Below, piece by piece: positions 1 to 11,181 of a DNA stretch of 64,000 nucleotides (position 1 is its first letter; every line of letters begins with the position of its first letter). Both the position numbers and the translations under genes were made by a program. The stretch comes from Sycon ciliatum. Its lineage: Eukaryota > Porifera > Calcarea > Leucosolenida > Sycettidae. The stretch covers positions 8,674,371 to 8,738,370 of the forward strand of contig NC_088646.1 of the NCBI RefSeq assembly GCF_964019385.1, in the 5' to 3' direction. The notes under the pieces are model-generated. The model saw only the letters and a program-made list of their open reading frames with translations, was not told the DNA's origin and did no database searches.

Positions 1-2024
1 GTGAAGTTAACTACAGGCTAGGTCAGGCTGCTGGTGGAGTGTCTGTATTGGTAAACGTGTCAATCAGTTATGAATCCCGATACATGTACGCACACATGAT
101 GGCTAATGTTGGATGAGCTGTGAACACCAACAACTGTGCCAATCCTCCGCACAGGACATAGCCAGTGGTGTTTGGTCACTTGGCACTACACGTACTCCTA
201 TGTGATAGTCGACAAGGGACATTATGTCATTTTGACTGCTAGTTTCAATCAGCTCAAGACAAGGTCCTTTGACTTTGAACCATGGACCACGCTGGCAAAG
301 GAAGCGTTACCATGCAAGGTTGCACCCGAGTCCTCTGGCTCATGCACAACAACAGACTGTCAAGCTAGCAAGTTGTGCGGCACTGTGCGCGTGGGACCAA
401 GTGCAATGGATCAATGCGGTGCTGTCTCCGGGCTTCCGTCCTGGAGCTACCAGGGACTGTCTTCATCATCATGGGAAGCGCACTACACCGGTTCCAGATC
501 TCTGCTGGAGAAGAACCCTAGTCACCGCTGCCTCGCCAAACATTGGTGGCTTTGCGGTGTGCAGTTCAAACCTCTGGAGAACGTTGCGGTTGGGCACTGC
601 TCTCTGAATCACACTGACACTGGTTGAAAACATGTGCCCGTGATATCCATTTTTGAAGAGCGTTCAGCAGTCTTGGCTCCTTATCATAATTAGTTTTCAC
701 TGACAAAGTTGTGACACAGGGGAGATTATGCTTAGCAGGTACACTTGAGAACAGCTAACAGTAACAGAGGCCAGGAACAGGACTAGTTGAGGCATGAATC
801 CTTGGATAAGAACACTGTGTCAGGCTGCAATCAGTAAAGCTTGACATCCCAGTTCTGTGAAGCTGGAAGCAGATAAGATAGCACGTGTATGTCGCACACT
901 GCTCTCCTGCTTCGGATGTGCTGGGCAACCATGGCATGGCCAATAGAGTGCAAGCCATCTGCAGAGCCTTGAACTGCTGGTACTGTGAATGGGGATGAGT
1001 CTTGTGACCACACATTCCTCCTGGCTGTTGGAATGCAGCGCACACGGGGGGGACTAGCAGGTTAGGTGAAACAATACAGTCCAGTGACCCACTTCTGCCA
1101 GAACTATAATGTCTGCCTGTAACGTTATCTGTGGCCATGAGTTCCCAGCGTTCTCTGCACGATGACCCAGACCACTATTGCCAGGGGTACAAAGAGCAAT
1201 TCACTGGCAAAGATAGGCAGTTGGCAAAGGAGGTACATGTAGATGAGTAGAAGCAAACAAAGATGCTATGAAGCCTACATGAAAACACCCCCAGTTGGTG
1301 TGCACTGGGATAACCATGCAGGCCTGCATGAACAGCAGCACCAACCAAAGCTGATGAACTCCCTGCAATCGTGAAGGATGGCCGTCTTAGCCATATCCTT
1401 CCTGATGGAATTCAAAAGGGTTTTATCGACTCACCGGGCCTTGCCCAAATCTGCATACCCAACAACATGCCTAACGAGGTTTCATGTCGAGTCAAGCTCT
1501 TGCACTGCCCCTTTTTGAGAGGTGTGAGCTGATGTGGCCTGACATGTGCCTAGACTCCTAAGTGTAGAGAGTCAAGTGGATTGACGAAAGTTTCCGTTCC
1601 CTACAGCTATCTACCCAGCACAGTGGAGAATGACCACCAGCACTTTTTACATAGACCTGCTGGCAGTCAAGTTGCATTGTCATAGTCCTGGAGCTGTTTT
1701 CTTACACTTCTAGCTCTGCTGCTTGCTTTCCACTGAGCAATAACAATCAGTAGTCCATGAATTGAGGTGCAACCTACTCAACTAAATTGTTGCTGTGAAC
1801 ACTTCTCTGCATTAGCACTAGCACTCCACTCCACTCCAGGGGGGGGGGGGGGGAATGCATTGTTTTAGTCTTGTTGACTAGAACACACTACAACATACTA
1901 GTAATCAAAAGGAATCCTCTAGGCTTGCTCCTGCAGTGATCTCTTCCCAGGTGTAGCCCCACCAGTATAATCTCAGTACTGTACATTGCAATTCTCTCCT
2001 AGTATAGTTTGTTTGTTTGTTTGG
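1..2024. other. no recognisable gene
   Basis: About 2 kb with only short frames in several phases, no recognisable domain and no convincing splice-bounded exon. A locally GC-richer stretch (about 200-620) is open in two plus-strand frames, but neither translation resembles a family I know. A poly-G run lies near 1840-1853. Missing 5' exons of the downstream ligand gene could be here, but I could not find them. Confidence 0.5.
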
Positions 2025-2032
2025 CTTTATTT

Positions 2033-2426
2033 TAGGGGTGAAACAATTATACCGATTACTCGAGTACTCGCTCGTTTTTTTTCAAAAACAATTGTACTCG
2101 GAATAAATCAGAGTACTCGTTCATACATGGTACATGCATTTACCACAGAAATCTGCAGTTTCAGAGCAGCAGTCGGCAGATATTGATGTACGGAGTGTGT
2201 GGTGAACATTAATTTTGTTCACGAGTAGAGAGAGCCCAAATGACCCACCAACCAATATACCCGAGAAAAATGACTGCTACTCGGTTCAATCAGGGTTGTA
2301 TCATGTGATTTTAAGGCCCTTGGTGTGCAATTTTTAGGGGATGAAGAATACTCGAAAACTCGAATATTCGATCGGAGAAAATCAGAGTACTCGAACTCGG
2401 GATCTCAGTGCCAACTTTCACCCCTA
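2033..2426. mobile_element. non-autonomous hAT-type MITE with 8-bp target duplication
   Basis: The left end begins TAGGGGTGAAA and the right end finishes TTTCACCCCTA, an 11-bp terminal inverted repeat. Both ends are flanked by the same 8-bp direct repeat CTTTATTT (2025-2032 and 2427-2434). An 8-bp duplication is the signature of hAT transposition. The 394-bp interior has repeated ACTCGA/GAGTACTCG motifs and no open reading frame of note, so it would need a transposase supplied elsewhere. Confidence 0.85.
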
Positions 2427-2614
2427 CTTTATTTAGAGTGGAGTTCCAAAACAGGCCTAAACCTAATGACAATGGTCCCACTGGTAATAAGAGAAAAAAA
2501 AAAGAAAAAAATAAGCGGACAAACAGAACAGAGAAGAAGATAGTTAGATAACTAATATGAGCACGGCGGCAGGGGAAAAAAGTCACAAGCACGGCAACCG
2601 GGAAGAAAGGAGTG

Positions 2615-2621
2615 AGTGAGT

Positions 2622-2692
<71 letters not shown>
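2615..2692. repeat. (GA)n microsatellite
   Basis: GAGT repeats grade into a long uninterrupted GA run. Any frame through it is low-complexity and not a gene. Confidence 0.95.
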
Positions 2693-2695
<3 letters not shown>

Positions 2696-2715
2696 GTGAA
2701 GGAGATGAGTTCATC

Positions 2716-2991
2716 CTAGTTGACGGTACTGCCTAACAGAAAGGCCAGGCTTAGCGATTTGAAAGTGGAGCGCTTTCTTTCGAGGCGTGCTGTGTCTGGG
2801 AGCTGGTTCCACAGGATAGCTCCAGCATGGCTAATGCGCTTAGCTGAGGATGCAGTGGGGGACACAGGAATGATGAGTAACTTGCTGCTCCCTCCTCGTG
2901 TTCGGAGAGAGGGACTACGGGTGAAAAAGCTTGCGAACAGAGTACTTGAAAATTTGTTCAGGCAGCGCCAAATGAATACAAGAATGTGCAT
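2716..2991 (-). pseudogene. LINE-type reverse transcriptase C-terminal remnant
   Basis: The minus-strand translation of about 91 residues ends at a stop. It has the layout typical of the last part of non-LTR retrotransposon polyproteins: an arginine-rich stretch (SLRTRGGSS), a LIIPVSPT-like segment, then AGAILWNQLPDTAR followed by a basic, leucine-rich tail. The motif 'xxxWNxLPxxxR' close to the C-terminus is common in RTE/Jockey-like RT proteins. No RT catalytic domain is present, so this is a 5'-truncated fragment. It lies just upstream of, and antisense to, the TGF-beta exon, probably within that gene's intron. Confidence 0.6.
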
Positions 2992-3089
2992 GTTGGTGTA
3001 TATGCTAAGGTATGGGCATTCATGCGTTCAAGTAAGGTTTTCACTAGTTAGACTGTGCAGTATTGAGCAATGCTCTGTGTTGCTCTGTG

Positions 3090-3115
3090 TTTCGTCTCTT
3101 TTTTACATTCTGCAG
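3090..3115 (+). other. probable splice acceptor of the TGF-beta exon
   Basis: The tract TTTCGTCTCTTTTTTACATT followed by CTGCAG is a strong pyrimidine tract plus AG. It overlaps the only upstream ATG in frame (3070), so it decides whether that ATG is real. Confidence 0.65.
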
Positions 3116-4023
3116 CTGCCAGTCAGGTGAACAATGATCGCCACTGGCGACTAACGTTTGACTCATCCGGCCTGCCTGACGTCAATGACCGTGTGGAATA
3201 CGCCACATTGGCCGTCTACTCGCGCCATTGCCAGTCCGGCTGGAGGAACACGACGGCTGGCCGTGCGCTGAAAGCCAGCGGCGTTCACAAGACAAACATC
3301 TCGGTGTACGCCTCGATTCACAAGACCTACGCCGAGCTGCGCCTCCTGAACAAGGTGTCGCAGCGACTCAAGATGAAGGGCAAGTGCTGGCACGTGTTTG
3401 ACGAGACGCACTCCGTGCAGTCCTGGCAGGCACGCAAGAAGAGAGGACTGCGCCATTTCATCCTGGAGGAGGAGGGTTACCCCAGCCTGAACGCCGATGA
3501 CTTTCTGCACCTGCGTGGCGAAGGTGACACAAAGAACAGACCAGTGCTGGTGATCTATACCGGTCGACGAGTTCATCCACCTGTGAAGAGTACATCCAGA
3601 CAACGCAGGAGTGTCCAGGACGAGTTCGACAATGGCGGTGGACCAGCGAGACAGGAGCACGGAGATCCAACCAGAGGACCGGAGCACACCGCGTGCGCGC
3701 GTCGAAAACTCGTCATCGACTTCACAAAGTCCGGTTGGCACAAGTGGATTATCTCGCCACAGAGCTACAAGGCGTATCGTTGTGCAGGAACCTGCAAGTT
3801 TCCCATTCACCGGAGCATCCGTAGCACACTGCATGCCCGCCTAGAGGCCAGCGTTACCTACCAGAATGAACTCAATGGCATCAAGGACCCGCTCCCGGGC
3901 AGCGGCGTTTGCTGCGTTCCCACCGCTCACAATTCCCTAACCCTGCTCTTCCACACGCGCAGCGGCGGCACTCTCATGCACATAGCCAACAAGATGGTGG
4001 CGGATCGGTGTGGATGCCGCTAG
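3116..4023 (+). CDS. TGF-beta/BMP-family ligand, last exon (partial gene)
   Basis: Secreted dimeric signalling ligand for type I/II receptor serine kinases. In-frame numbering from the ATG at 3070 gives 317 residues. The propeptide part is followed by a furin-like site RQRR (residues 177-180) and a mature domain (181-317). That domain carries all seven knot cysteines: C209, the CAGTC pair, the VCC pair and the terminal CGC of DRCGCR. The WHKWII and YRCAGTC blocks are BMP/TGF-beta hallmarks. A second basic site RKKR (122-125) lies in the propeptide. The start is uncertain. The 3070 ATG opens a hydrophobic signal-like stretch, but the same bases form a pyrimidine tract ending TGCAG at 3111-3115, a textbook splice acceptor. 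I therefore begin the exon at 3116 (entering at the second base of a codon). The remaining propeptide is about 165 residues, shorter than usual, which fits missing upstream exons. Subfamily not assigned. Confidence 0.88.
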
Positions 4024-4325
4024 GGGAGCGCGTAGTACACCACTCAGCATGCATACGCGTGTGAACACTTGGAGTGTACACGTATGTGGACACTCAGACG
4101 TTTCATGTCTGCACAAACATGTTCACTCAATTCCCAATTAGTAGATTTATGGCTCCTTTGTTTGTGCTGGGAGATCTGCATCTGCACGCCAGAAGCAACC
4201 CATTATTTAATCCCCTGCAGGTGCCTGTGTCTGACGGTATGATGCCGTGAACAGAATTTAGGAGCGCCACCGGCCACTGCTGACTCGGCCTCAACGCTCA
4301 AACTCATACATGCTCACATACGCAT

Positions 4326-4450
<125 letters not shown>

Positions 4451-6647
4451 CACATACAGACACGCACGCACCCCAGGCAGACGGCGTGCTAATCTTTACA
4501 CTGCATTTGCATATATCAAGTCTTGACGGGATGTGCTGACGATGCCCCACTAGTATCACGCTGGCCATGAATGCTGCCTTAGCCCCTTGTTTTATCTAAA
4601 ACTTGAGTATCACAATTTCTCCTGAGTCTGCTGCACGACCAAAATGGATCACGAACCAGAGACGTCAATGTTTAGCACCCACACAATACCAGAGATTGAG
4701 AACTCATTAATTTTTGGTTTATACCGGATTTTTTACAAGTGCAATTAGTCAATACTAGGCGGAAATGATACACAGCAGGTAGTGCACTAATTCTGCTGAT
4801 GGTGGCAGCGTATTATCTTGTCTCTTCGATTCCCTTGCTCCGTGTCTTTCCTTCGCAACTGTATTTTTCTTAGGCCGACTTCTGTATTCGATAACTGCAT
4901 CCAGGCTGTCCACTCTTTGTGTCCCACCGTCTTGTTTGCTTTCTGGTTATGACCAACCAGTTCATCATTCTCGTCTTGGTCCGTTTGAATGTGGCGATGC
5001 ATCACTAAGAATATGCTGCGCTTCTGCCCGACAGTGCAGCATGCACCACGCGAAGTTCAATGTGTGAAGCCTGCCATGAATGACAGTTATGGGCATGACC
5101 ATTATTGTCCAAGTCTGAATCAACTGGCCACATAATTATACTACCCAATGTCCAACCCACTGGTCTCGCTGTCTACATTGGTACACAGAAACTTCAAAGT
5201 AAACAGTAAAAACGACTCCCATAGACTTATTTCCAAGCATAGAATAGCCTCCACACTATAGGTGTAGTCACAAATCAGTTGAAATCACTGAACACGGCTG
5301 TTCATATGATCACGTCAGCGGACATCTAAGATGGCGTCGGCTTTGGGCATGAGTCATTTGAAAGTTCTGCTCGAAATACGCATTTTTCCTAAACTTATCG
5401 TAGCAAACCATGGTATCTTGGGCTTCCTTCGAGGCTGCTAACCAGCAACTCGCGTTTTTCCAGGAGAGGAAGGAAAGAGCAATCGTTTGATATCTCACTC
5501 GATGACGAGCGTCGTTCTGGTCTCGATCGTCGAAGAGAAGTGCTCTAATTTATTTTCGTCGTAACTATTGTTGTATGTTATAGTGTAGCCGTTTTCCTGC
5601 TCCCAGAGAAGCGTCCCTGGAGTTTTCCCGTGCTTACTCGGAGTTTTCCTGGTTGGCCCAAGGCTTCGACCATCCGATAAACATAAATTCGTGAGCGGAA
5701 GTTCGTACATTTTTTTGGAAGTTCGTGGAGATGTTTGTGCACTTTTTGTGATTTTAGGGCTCAATGTATGGTCCTCTGCATATCCTGGCATCTGTATGTT
5801 GGGTCGTTGGCCAAAAATTTGCTGATTAGCCTTGTAATACTAGATACTTTGCATCTGAGCATGAAAATGGCCTCAAGGGCATGGGAATGATATTTCGGAG
5901 GACTTCAACGCCATCATGCCGCTGCGACTGTCACGCACAATTGTGATACATGGCTGAGCCGCACTACCAAGCAGTGATAGCTGTGCCTTGTGTTGAGTTT
6001 GAATACATGTACAACATGCCTTGGAAACTACCACACAATCAAACGCATGCACAGCACGAGTCCGGAGCTGCCGAGTCCTGGAAGACGCTCGCACCACGAT
6101 CTGGTGGTAGCGGCATAGCACAATAGAACGCACACAGCACACTATCATGACTACTACGTCAAGCCACAACTGACGACCGTTACGTGCCTACAACCGGTAA
6201 TCACTACAATAATTATTATTACGTACATGCCATCAATTATATATTCACAGCCTACGGCACAACTTCCGATGAGAAATATGTTATATCACAATATGAAGAG
6301 AACATATTTAGCAGGGAGGTAAACTGGGTGTAACTCCAGCCACACAACACAGGCATAAGTCACAGCAAAAGCAAGAGAGGATTTTTCTGCAATCATAGTC
6401 ATGGCTGCACACCCACACGCACACATACGCAACGCGCACGCTCGGGCGTGCGCAGACACACACGGCAATAAGGAAAATGGCCACATACGTAGTGTAGGAC
6501 TACCACTCAACAATGGAGAAAGCGCATAGTTCAACTTCAAAAGTTCAGTTGAGGACTGTGTTTTTCTTGGGTCAGACTCGTCGTGGAAATGACAATGCAC
6601 TGAGCTACCAATAACTATGGAGTGTCGGGATTAAGTGGTGTACGGCT
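4451..6647. other. intergenic, no recognised gene
   Basis: AT-rich, low-information sequence. The only frame that reads like protein is the small minus-strand ORF at 5495-5791, listed separately. No transposon ends were recognised. Confidence 0.5.
5495..5791 (-). CDS. hypothetical 98-residue ORF
   Basis: A Met-to-stop frame with mixed, non-repetitive composition: Ser/Thr/Pro/Lys-rich N-terminal half (KSAQTSPRTSKK, KTPSKHGKTPG) and a polar C-terminal half (ENGYTITYNNSYDEN). This is unusual for the surrounding noise, but I recognise no family and see no supporting splice context. It could be a chance frame or a small intronless gene. Confidence 0.25.
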   Translation of the reverse strand: MPGYAEDHTLSPKITKSAQTSPRTSKKMYELPLTNLCLSDGRSLGPTRKTPSKHGKTPGTLLWEQENGYTITYNNSYDENKLEHFSSTIETRTTLVIE

Positions 6648-7714
6648 ATGCTTACACACTGCCACTGTCCAAAGAAGGTGGTGGACATGCTGCCTGTTGA
6701 CGTGTCAGATGAGGGGAAACAGTCACGCACCTTGCTGACCCTCAGGGCTGACCATAGCGCTTTCGTCGCTGCTAGTTCCCAATTGTCGGTTGCGACGCCG
6801 CGTAACAGCGTTATTCCGGCCCTGATTCTGCTGGTCGAGATCAGCCACACCGTTGCGCCAGTGTTGCATCTAGACCTGGGGATCCATTTCTGGATCTACG
6901 CTGCATCAATGCTGGTAGAGATCCGCCAGCTCGGTAAGTGCTTGATCTGCACAACACCAGCCGCATCCAACGGCAACAGCAACGGGCAGTACACAGCATT
7001 GGTCACACTACATGCCAAGCTGCAGCAATGCATAGCCGGCGCAAAAGCAGCCAAGCAGAAGGCCACACGCATTGAAGGCTGGTTCGGCTACTCGCGTAGC
7101 TCTGCAAGGCCATGAGCAGTGCATCGCCGGTGGCGTTTCGGAGGTTGTGCCCACAACTTGATTCAGCAGGAGTTGCAGGCAGCATTGCATGATCAGACTG
7201 GCAATATCAGGTGACTGTTCGTTGCTGACTCTTCTGCTCACTCCCACGGTACCGTTATAACTACAAGGTAGCTCATCCATACAGCTAGTAGTACTGTGCG
7301 GTGCTCTTACGTCGTTGAATAATACTAAGGCCTAACCGTTCGAACCCTCGTCGGATTTTTTCCCAGTGGCTGCCGTATTCTGAGCGTCATTATGTCTTTC
7401 TCCAACGAAACCACTGTCTAGAAATTCAGCCTTGCACTTTTTTCTTCATTTCCATTGTGTTGAGGACATCGCAGAGCTCAGCAGCAACATCGAGCATTTC
7501 CCTAAGCTCATGCAAGCCTTGTGACGAGATCGTGAAAAGAAACAAACGGCACCTCATCCCTAAGCTGCACCTCTTAGAGATACACGCCGTGCCAGCTATG
7601 GTTCGACTCCTTGTTGGCCTTGGCTTGCTAGGTGAGGAAGGCTCGGAGAGCATCCATGCGGACTCTCAACTCGGACTCTGGAGAAGCGTTTCTCGCAGAT
7701 TCCTGCGCCCATGA
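6648..7714 (+). pseudogene. decayed DNA-transposon gene, unclassified
   Basis: Two plus-strand blocks in different frames read like consecutive parts of one transposon-encoded protein. The first (to about 7115) contains VAPVLHLDLGIHFWIYAA. This resembles the 'PxLHxxLGI' block of large uncharacterised proteins that occur in many copies in cnidarian, sponge and mollusc genomes. The second (about 7457-7714) contains IPKLHLLEIHAVPAM then GLGLLGEEGSESIHA, which matches the 'TPKxHxLxxHVxPF...GxxGEQGxESxHA' block near the C-terminus of the same proteins. The part between is frame-broken. I infer a dead copy; the superfamily is not known to me. Confidence 0.55.
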
Positions 7715-8186
7715 AACGGCTCGAAGCAACACAGCGCCTAGCAAGAACGCTGCCCATGTCCAGGCCCCTCAGCGTAGCCGTAGCTAAGGCATGGAGGAAA
7801 ACGGCAGCCGTTACTATCCTTCTCCTTGGGCTAGCTCACTCCATAGTGACTAAGTCATTGAGTACTCTGTTTCTTCTTCGTTTATTTGTTTCATTTTGCT
7901 TGCTTGCATGATCTTCGCGATCGATTGCGTCTGAGGACTCCCAAACTCCATCTACCTAAGGTTACCTACTTGATTCTGCTTGATTCGAGAAGGAATCACC
8001 TGAAACCACACGAAGTTCATAAACCAAACGTGTAAAGTGTAAGTTTGCGATTTACCAGTTAATTCGCCGCCATTTTGATAGATGGCCGCAGATGAACAGC
8101 CGTGTGAAGGCAAAGAGCAGTGTATAGTGGCTGGCTGGGGCTGGCTGCGAGTAACTATTGGATGATGCATGTACTAGTACATCACA

Positions 8187-8583
8187 CTGTCCCTCCAGGA
8201 ATTCGCGATTCCACGGATGCAACAAATTTCGCGATTTTGGCCAAAACTCATGATTTTCTGAAAAATCCGCGATTCCCCGCGTTTTTTGTTGTTTTCTGCA
8301 CTTCTTTTTACATTTTTCTGCACTTTTCACGCAGTATATAATATATACAGTGCTTTCCATGATCCTGTACGTAGGTTATTTGCACAGTACGCAAATAGCA
8401 ATTCTAAGGATGCAACAAATTTCGTGATTTGGCCCAAATCCGCATTTTTCTACCAATAATTCCGCGAGTTCCTGGCAAGTTCCGCATCTTTCCGCACTTT
8501 TCACCGCATTTTTTGTTGTTGTTTGCCGCAATTTCTTGCGCAAGTTTTCGAGGATTTTTTTCCGCAAATTCCCGCAGGGACAG
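8187..8583. mobile_element. MITE with about 20-bp terminal inverted repeats
   Basis: The left end CTGTCCCTCCAGGAATTCGC and the right end GCAAATTCCCGCAGGGACAG are inverted copies with a few mismatches. The interior holds two diverged copies of a unit starting GATGCAACAAATTTCG (8215 and 8409), rich in CGCGATTT motifs. No coding capacity. Confidence 0.6.
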
Positions 8584-9382
8584 ATCACAGATTCCTCAAA
8601 GTCAGACCATGTTTACTTGATGTCCAGAGGACTGCAGGGTATGAAGTGTGTCACCCGTACACTGAACAGAAAAGTTCATGTACCAATTTGAGTCGGATTG
8701 TGGTCGGTACAGCTCCCGTGGAATAGGTACACTGTGTTGCGCATGAAGCACCGCAAACACACAGTTTTAAAAGGCACTCCCTGCTACCAGCGCTGCAGCG
8801 TGGATCTCAAATTCAGGACCAAGATCACACACCGCTCGCTTGGTCATGAGCTTTGCTCCAGGTAACAAGTAAGCTATGGTGAAAAACTTTGAAACGGGCT
8901 CAGGCTGAAAGAACCGAATATATCACATGTTTGCCAAAGGTTGACACATAGATCCAACAACAATTCAAGCCTGCAGCATCTCTCCGGGAGAGCAGTTTCT
9001 TGAAACCACCGCACAGGAAGCATTTCACTTTTAAAGATTATGCAGCAGACCCACTAAACCGTCATCACACGAACAAGTCCTTGGCTTGCCCCTGTCCACC
9101 TTGAACTTCCGGCAAAGTTATCCTTTCAACTAGTACATATATTGTCACCGGGCCCAGACTAAGTAAGGGGACCTGGGCCAGGGTCGTAGCCGGGTGATGA
9201 CTTTAACGATGGTGGATTCCTATACCATGGCAAGAGGAGGATCACTGAGAATGCTTTGCTGGCCCAATTCCACGCACACCACACGTTACAGTTACATGTA
9301 ATCATAATTATAGTGTGAGCAGAGCACCAGACAGCCAAACACCGGGTATGTATGGCTGGGGAGAGAGAGAGAGAGAGAGAGT

Positions 9383-9462
<80 letters not shown>

Positions 9463-9993
9463 GTCTGTTAATTCATGCATACATCTTATAAACTGTACAA
9501 CGTCAATTTAGAATACTTGGAAGCCAGCACCAAGTTCAAGCAAGGGAGTAAAGAGAGAAAGACGGAAATCATGACAATGGCAAGAAGAAAGGAAAGAGGA
9601 AAGCGGAGGGAAGAGAAAGAGGTGAAAGAGGAAAGGAACTGAGTAAAAAGCCAGTTCTCAAGCCTGTGTCCAAAACGAGAGGTTTTGGGCGTAAAGGTTA
9701 TCGCAAAGCCTCAGCAGTTTGCATGCATGATGCGGCAGTACTGGGGCCGGTCGCACACACTCAGCAGTCGGTGTTTAAAGTAAGCTTGTAACCAATATGT
9801 CTGCCCTAGGTGAAGACGATGGCAGCACCTACAAGCATTGAAAAGGCCACAGCACTGACTGCTCTCGCTCAAGATGCTTGAATATCTCACAGCAGACTAA
9901 TGGCATCAATGTAGTCCACTTCCACACCAACAGAAGAACAGCTCTGCAACCAGCAGCACACTCAAGACTTACACACAGAGAGCCAGCAGTAGG
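8584..9993. other. no recognised gene; contains (GA)n at 9361-9458
   Basis: Non-coding stretch around a GA microsatellite at 9361-9458, followed by purine-rich sequence (9540-9640). Frames through the microsatellite are Ser/Leu repeats and are artefacts. Confidence 0.6.
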
Positions 9994-10132
9994 TTACGTC
10001 GACAAGATCGGCTTCCGAAGTCGACGGCTCGGCGTAGTGGTCAGGAACGTGGCGACATTCATCAGCTTAGCCTTGAGTGGAATATGCACAACAGTCTTAC
10101 TCTGCCTGGGAACCCTGGTCAAGTCCTCCAAC
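9994..10132 (-). CDS. candidate terminal exon of an unidentified minus-strand gene
   Basis: The minus strand has an acceptor (TTTTAATGTGCAG) at 10133, then 46 in-frame codons, including KLMNVATFLTTTPSRRLRKP, ending at a TAA stop (9994-9996). Codon composition is GC3-rich, unlike the flanks. The basic serine/threonine tail suggests a protein C-terminus, but I recognise no family. It may belong with the exon chain at 13.3-14.7 kb. This is unproven. Confidence 0.3.
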
Positions 10133-10879
10133 CTGCACATTAAAACAGGGGTAGATATGCAGCAAGCCGTGTTACGTGGAGAAATTCAACACACATACAC
10201 ACACATACACCCACTATAGCCTCTCCTTAGCCACAGCCCAATGGCAACAGTATCACAGCAGCCCAGGTCCACCTTCAAGGATCTGCAACCCCCTCACCTC
10301 CCATCGACCACCAATGGTGGCAGGCAGTGTGACAGAGGACACTTGCCTGTTATGTGCTGTCATCCTTGCCAGATGTCAGTGCATTATGATGGGGTGCTTC
10401 CACAAAAAGACTGTTTATTCAGCTCCAACAAGAATAAGAGGATAAATCAGTGCTTATCCAGCTCATCAAGTAAATCTATGCAGTACTATTTTATTAGCAT
10501 ACCAGCAAGCAGGACAGTGTTGCAACATGATCAAGGACAAGTAGGCAAATTGACCACCGCAAAGGCAGCACAGAACACAAGTAAGAGAGTAGCATACAGT
10601 TGGCGTACAGAACACAAGGAAGAGGAGCCCATCAGAGGAGCACAATCCACAACAGCTCTTCACGTAATCAAATCAATGGCCTTAGAGCATAATAATTACC
10701 GACAAGTCCTTCAGGCTGGGGCCCAGGAAGGAAGTGTATGTGACAAGGTGGGATGGCACAGAGCCGCAAGGCAGGAGCAGGGTAGGAGCAGGGTAGGATG
10801 TGCATCCCTTCCACTTTGACGAAGCACACACCACTGCAGGGCTGTACCTCTACTGCACTACACTAACCCAATACTGTAT

Positions 10880-10990
10880 ATTAGTACTGGTACACAGTAC
10901 ACAGTGCAGTACAGTGCAGTGCAGTACAGTACAGTACAGTACAGTACACAGTACACAGTACACAGTGCAGTACAGTACAGTACAGTACTA
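10880..10990. repeat. ACAGT/GTACAGTACA simple repeat
   Basis: Alternating CAGTA and CACAGT units fill about 110 bases. No coding meaning. Confidence 0.85.
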
Positions 10991-11117
10991 GCATACCCTA
11001 GACCCGGCAGTTACATGGAAGAACAGGATGCATAGCTAACAAAACGATATTCTGCTCAGAGCCAGACAACAACAAGTACTCCAGTGGTATCCACTATCCT
11101 CACATCCACACACTCAC

Positions 11118-11181
11118 GCCTATCTCTTGCAACAGAAAGGGCAAACGGCTGCCAAGGACCTGTTCAACTGCATCTGGACCG
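11118..11181 (-). CDS. candidate internal exon, unidentified gene
   Basis: The minus strand reads AG (at 11182-11183), then one base plus 21 codons (GPDAVEQVLGSRLPFLLQEI G), then GTGAGT. The amphipathic leucine pattern resembles a HEAT-type helix pair. Support is splice signals and composition only. Confidence 0.25.

Noticed and set aside
2720-3130. 136-residue plus-strand ORF upstream of the ligand exon, considered as its 5' part
   Set aside because: It is antisense to the LINE C-terminal remnant and ends in a different frame from the ligand.
3163-3834. 223-residue minus-strand ORF
   Set aside because: Shadow of the TGF-beta exon; GC-rich coding sequence leaves the antisense frame open by chance.
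10241-10819. 192-residue plus-strand ORF
   Set aside because: No recognisable domain, no splice support, and composition like the surrounding non-coding sequence; not reported as a gene.
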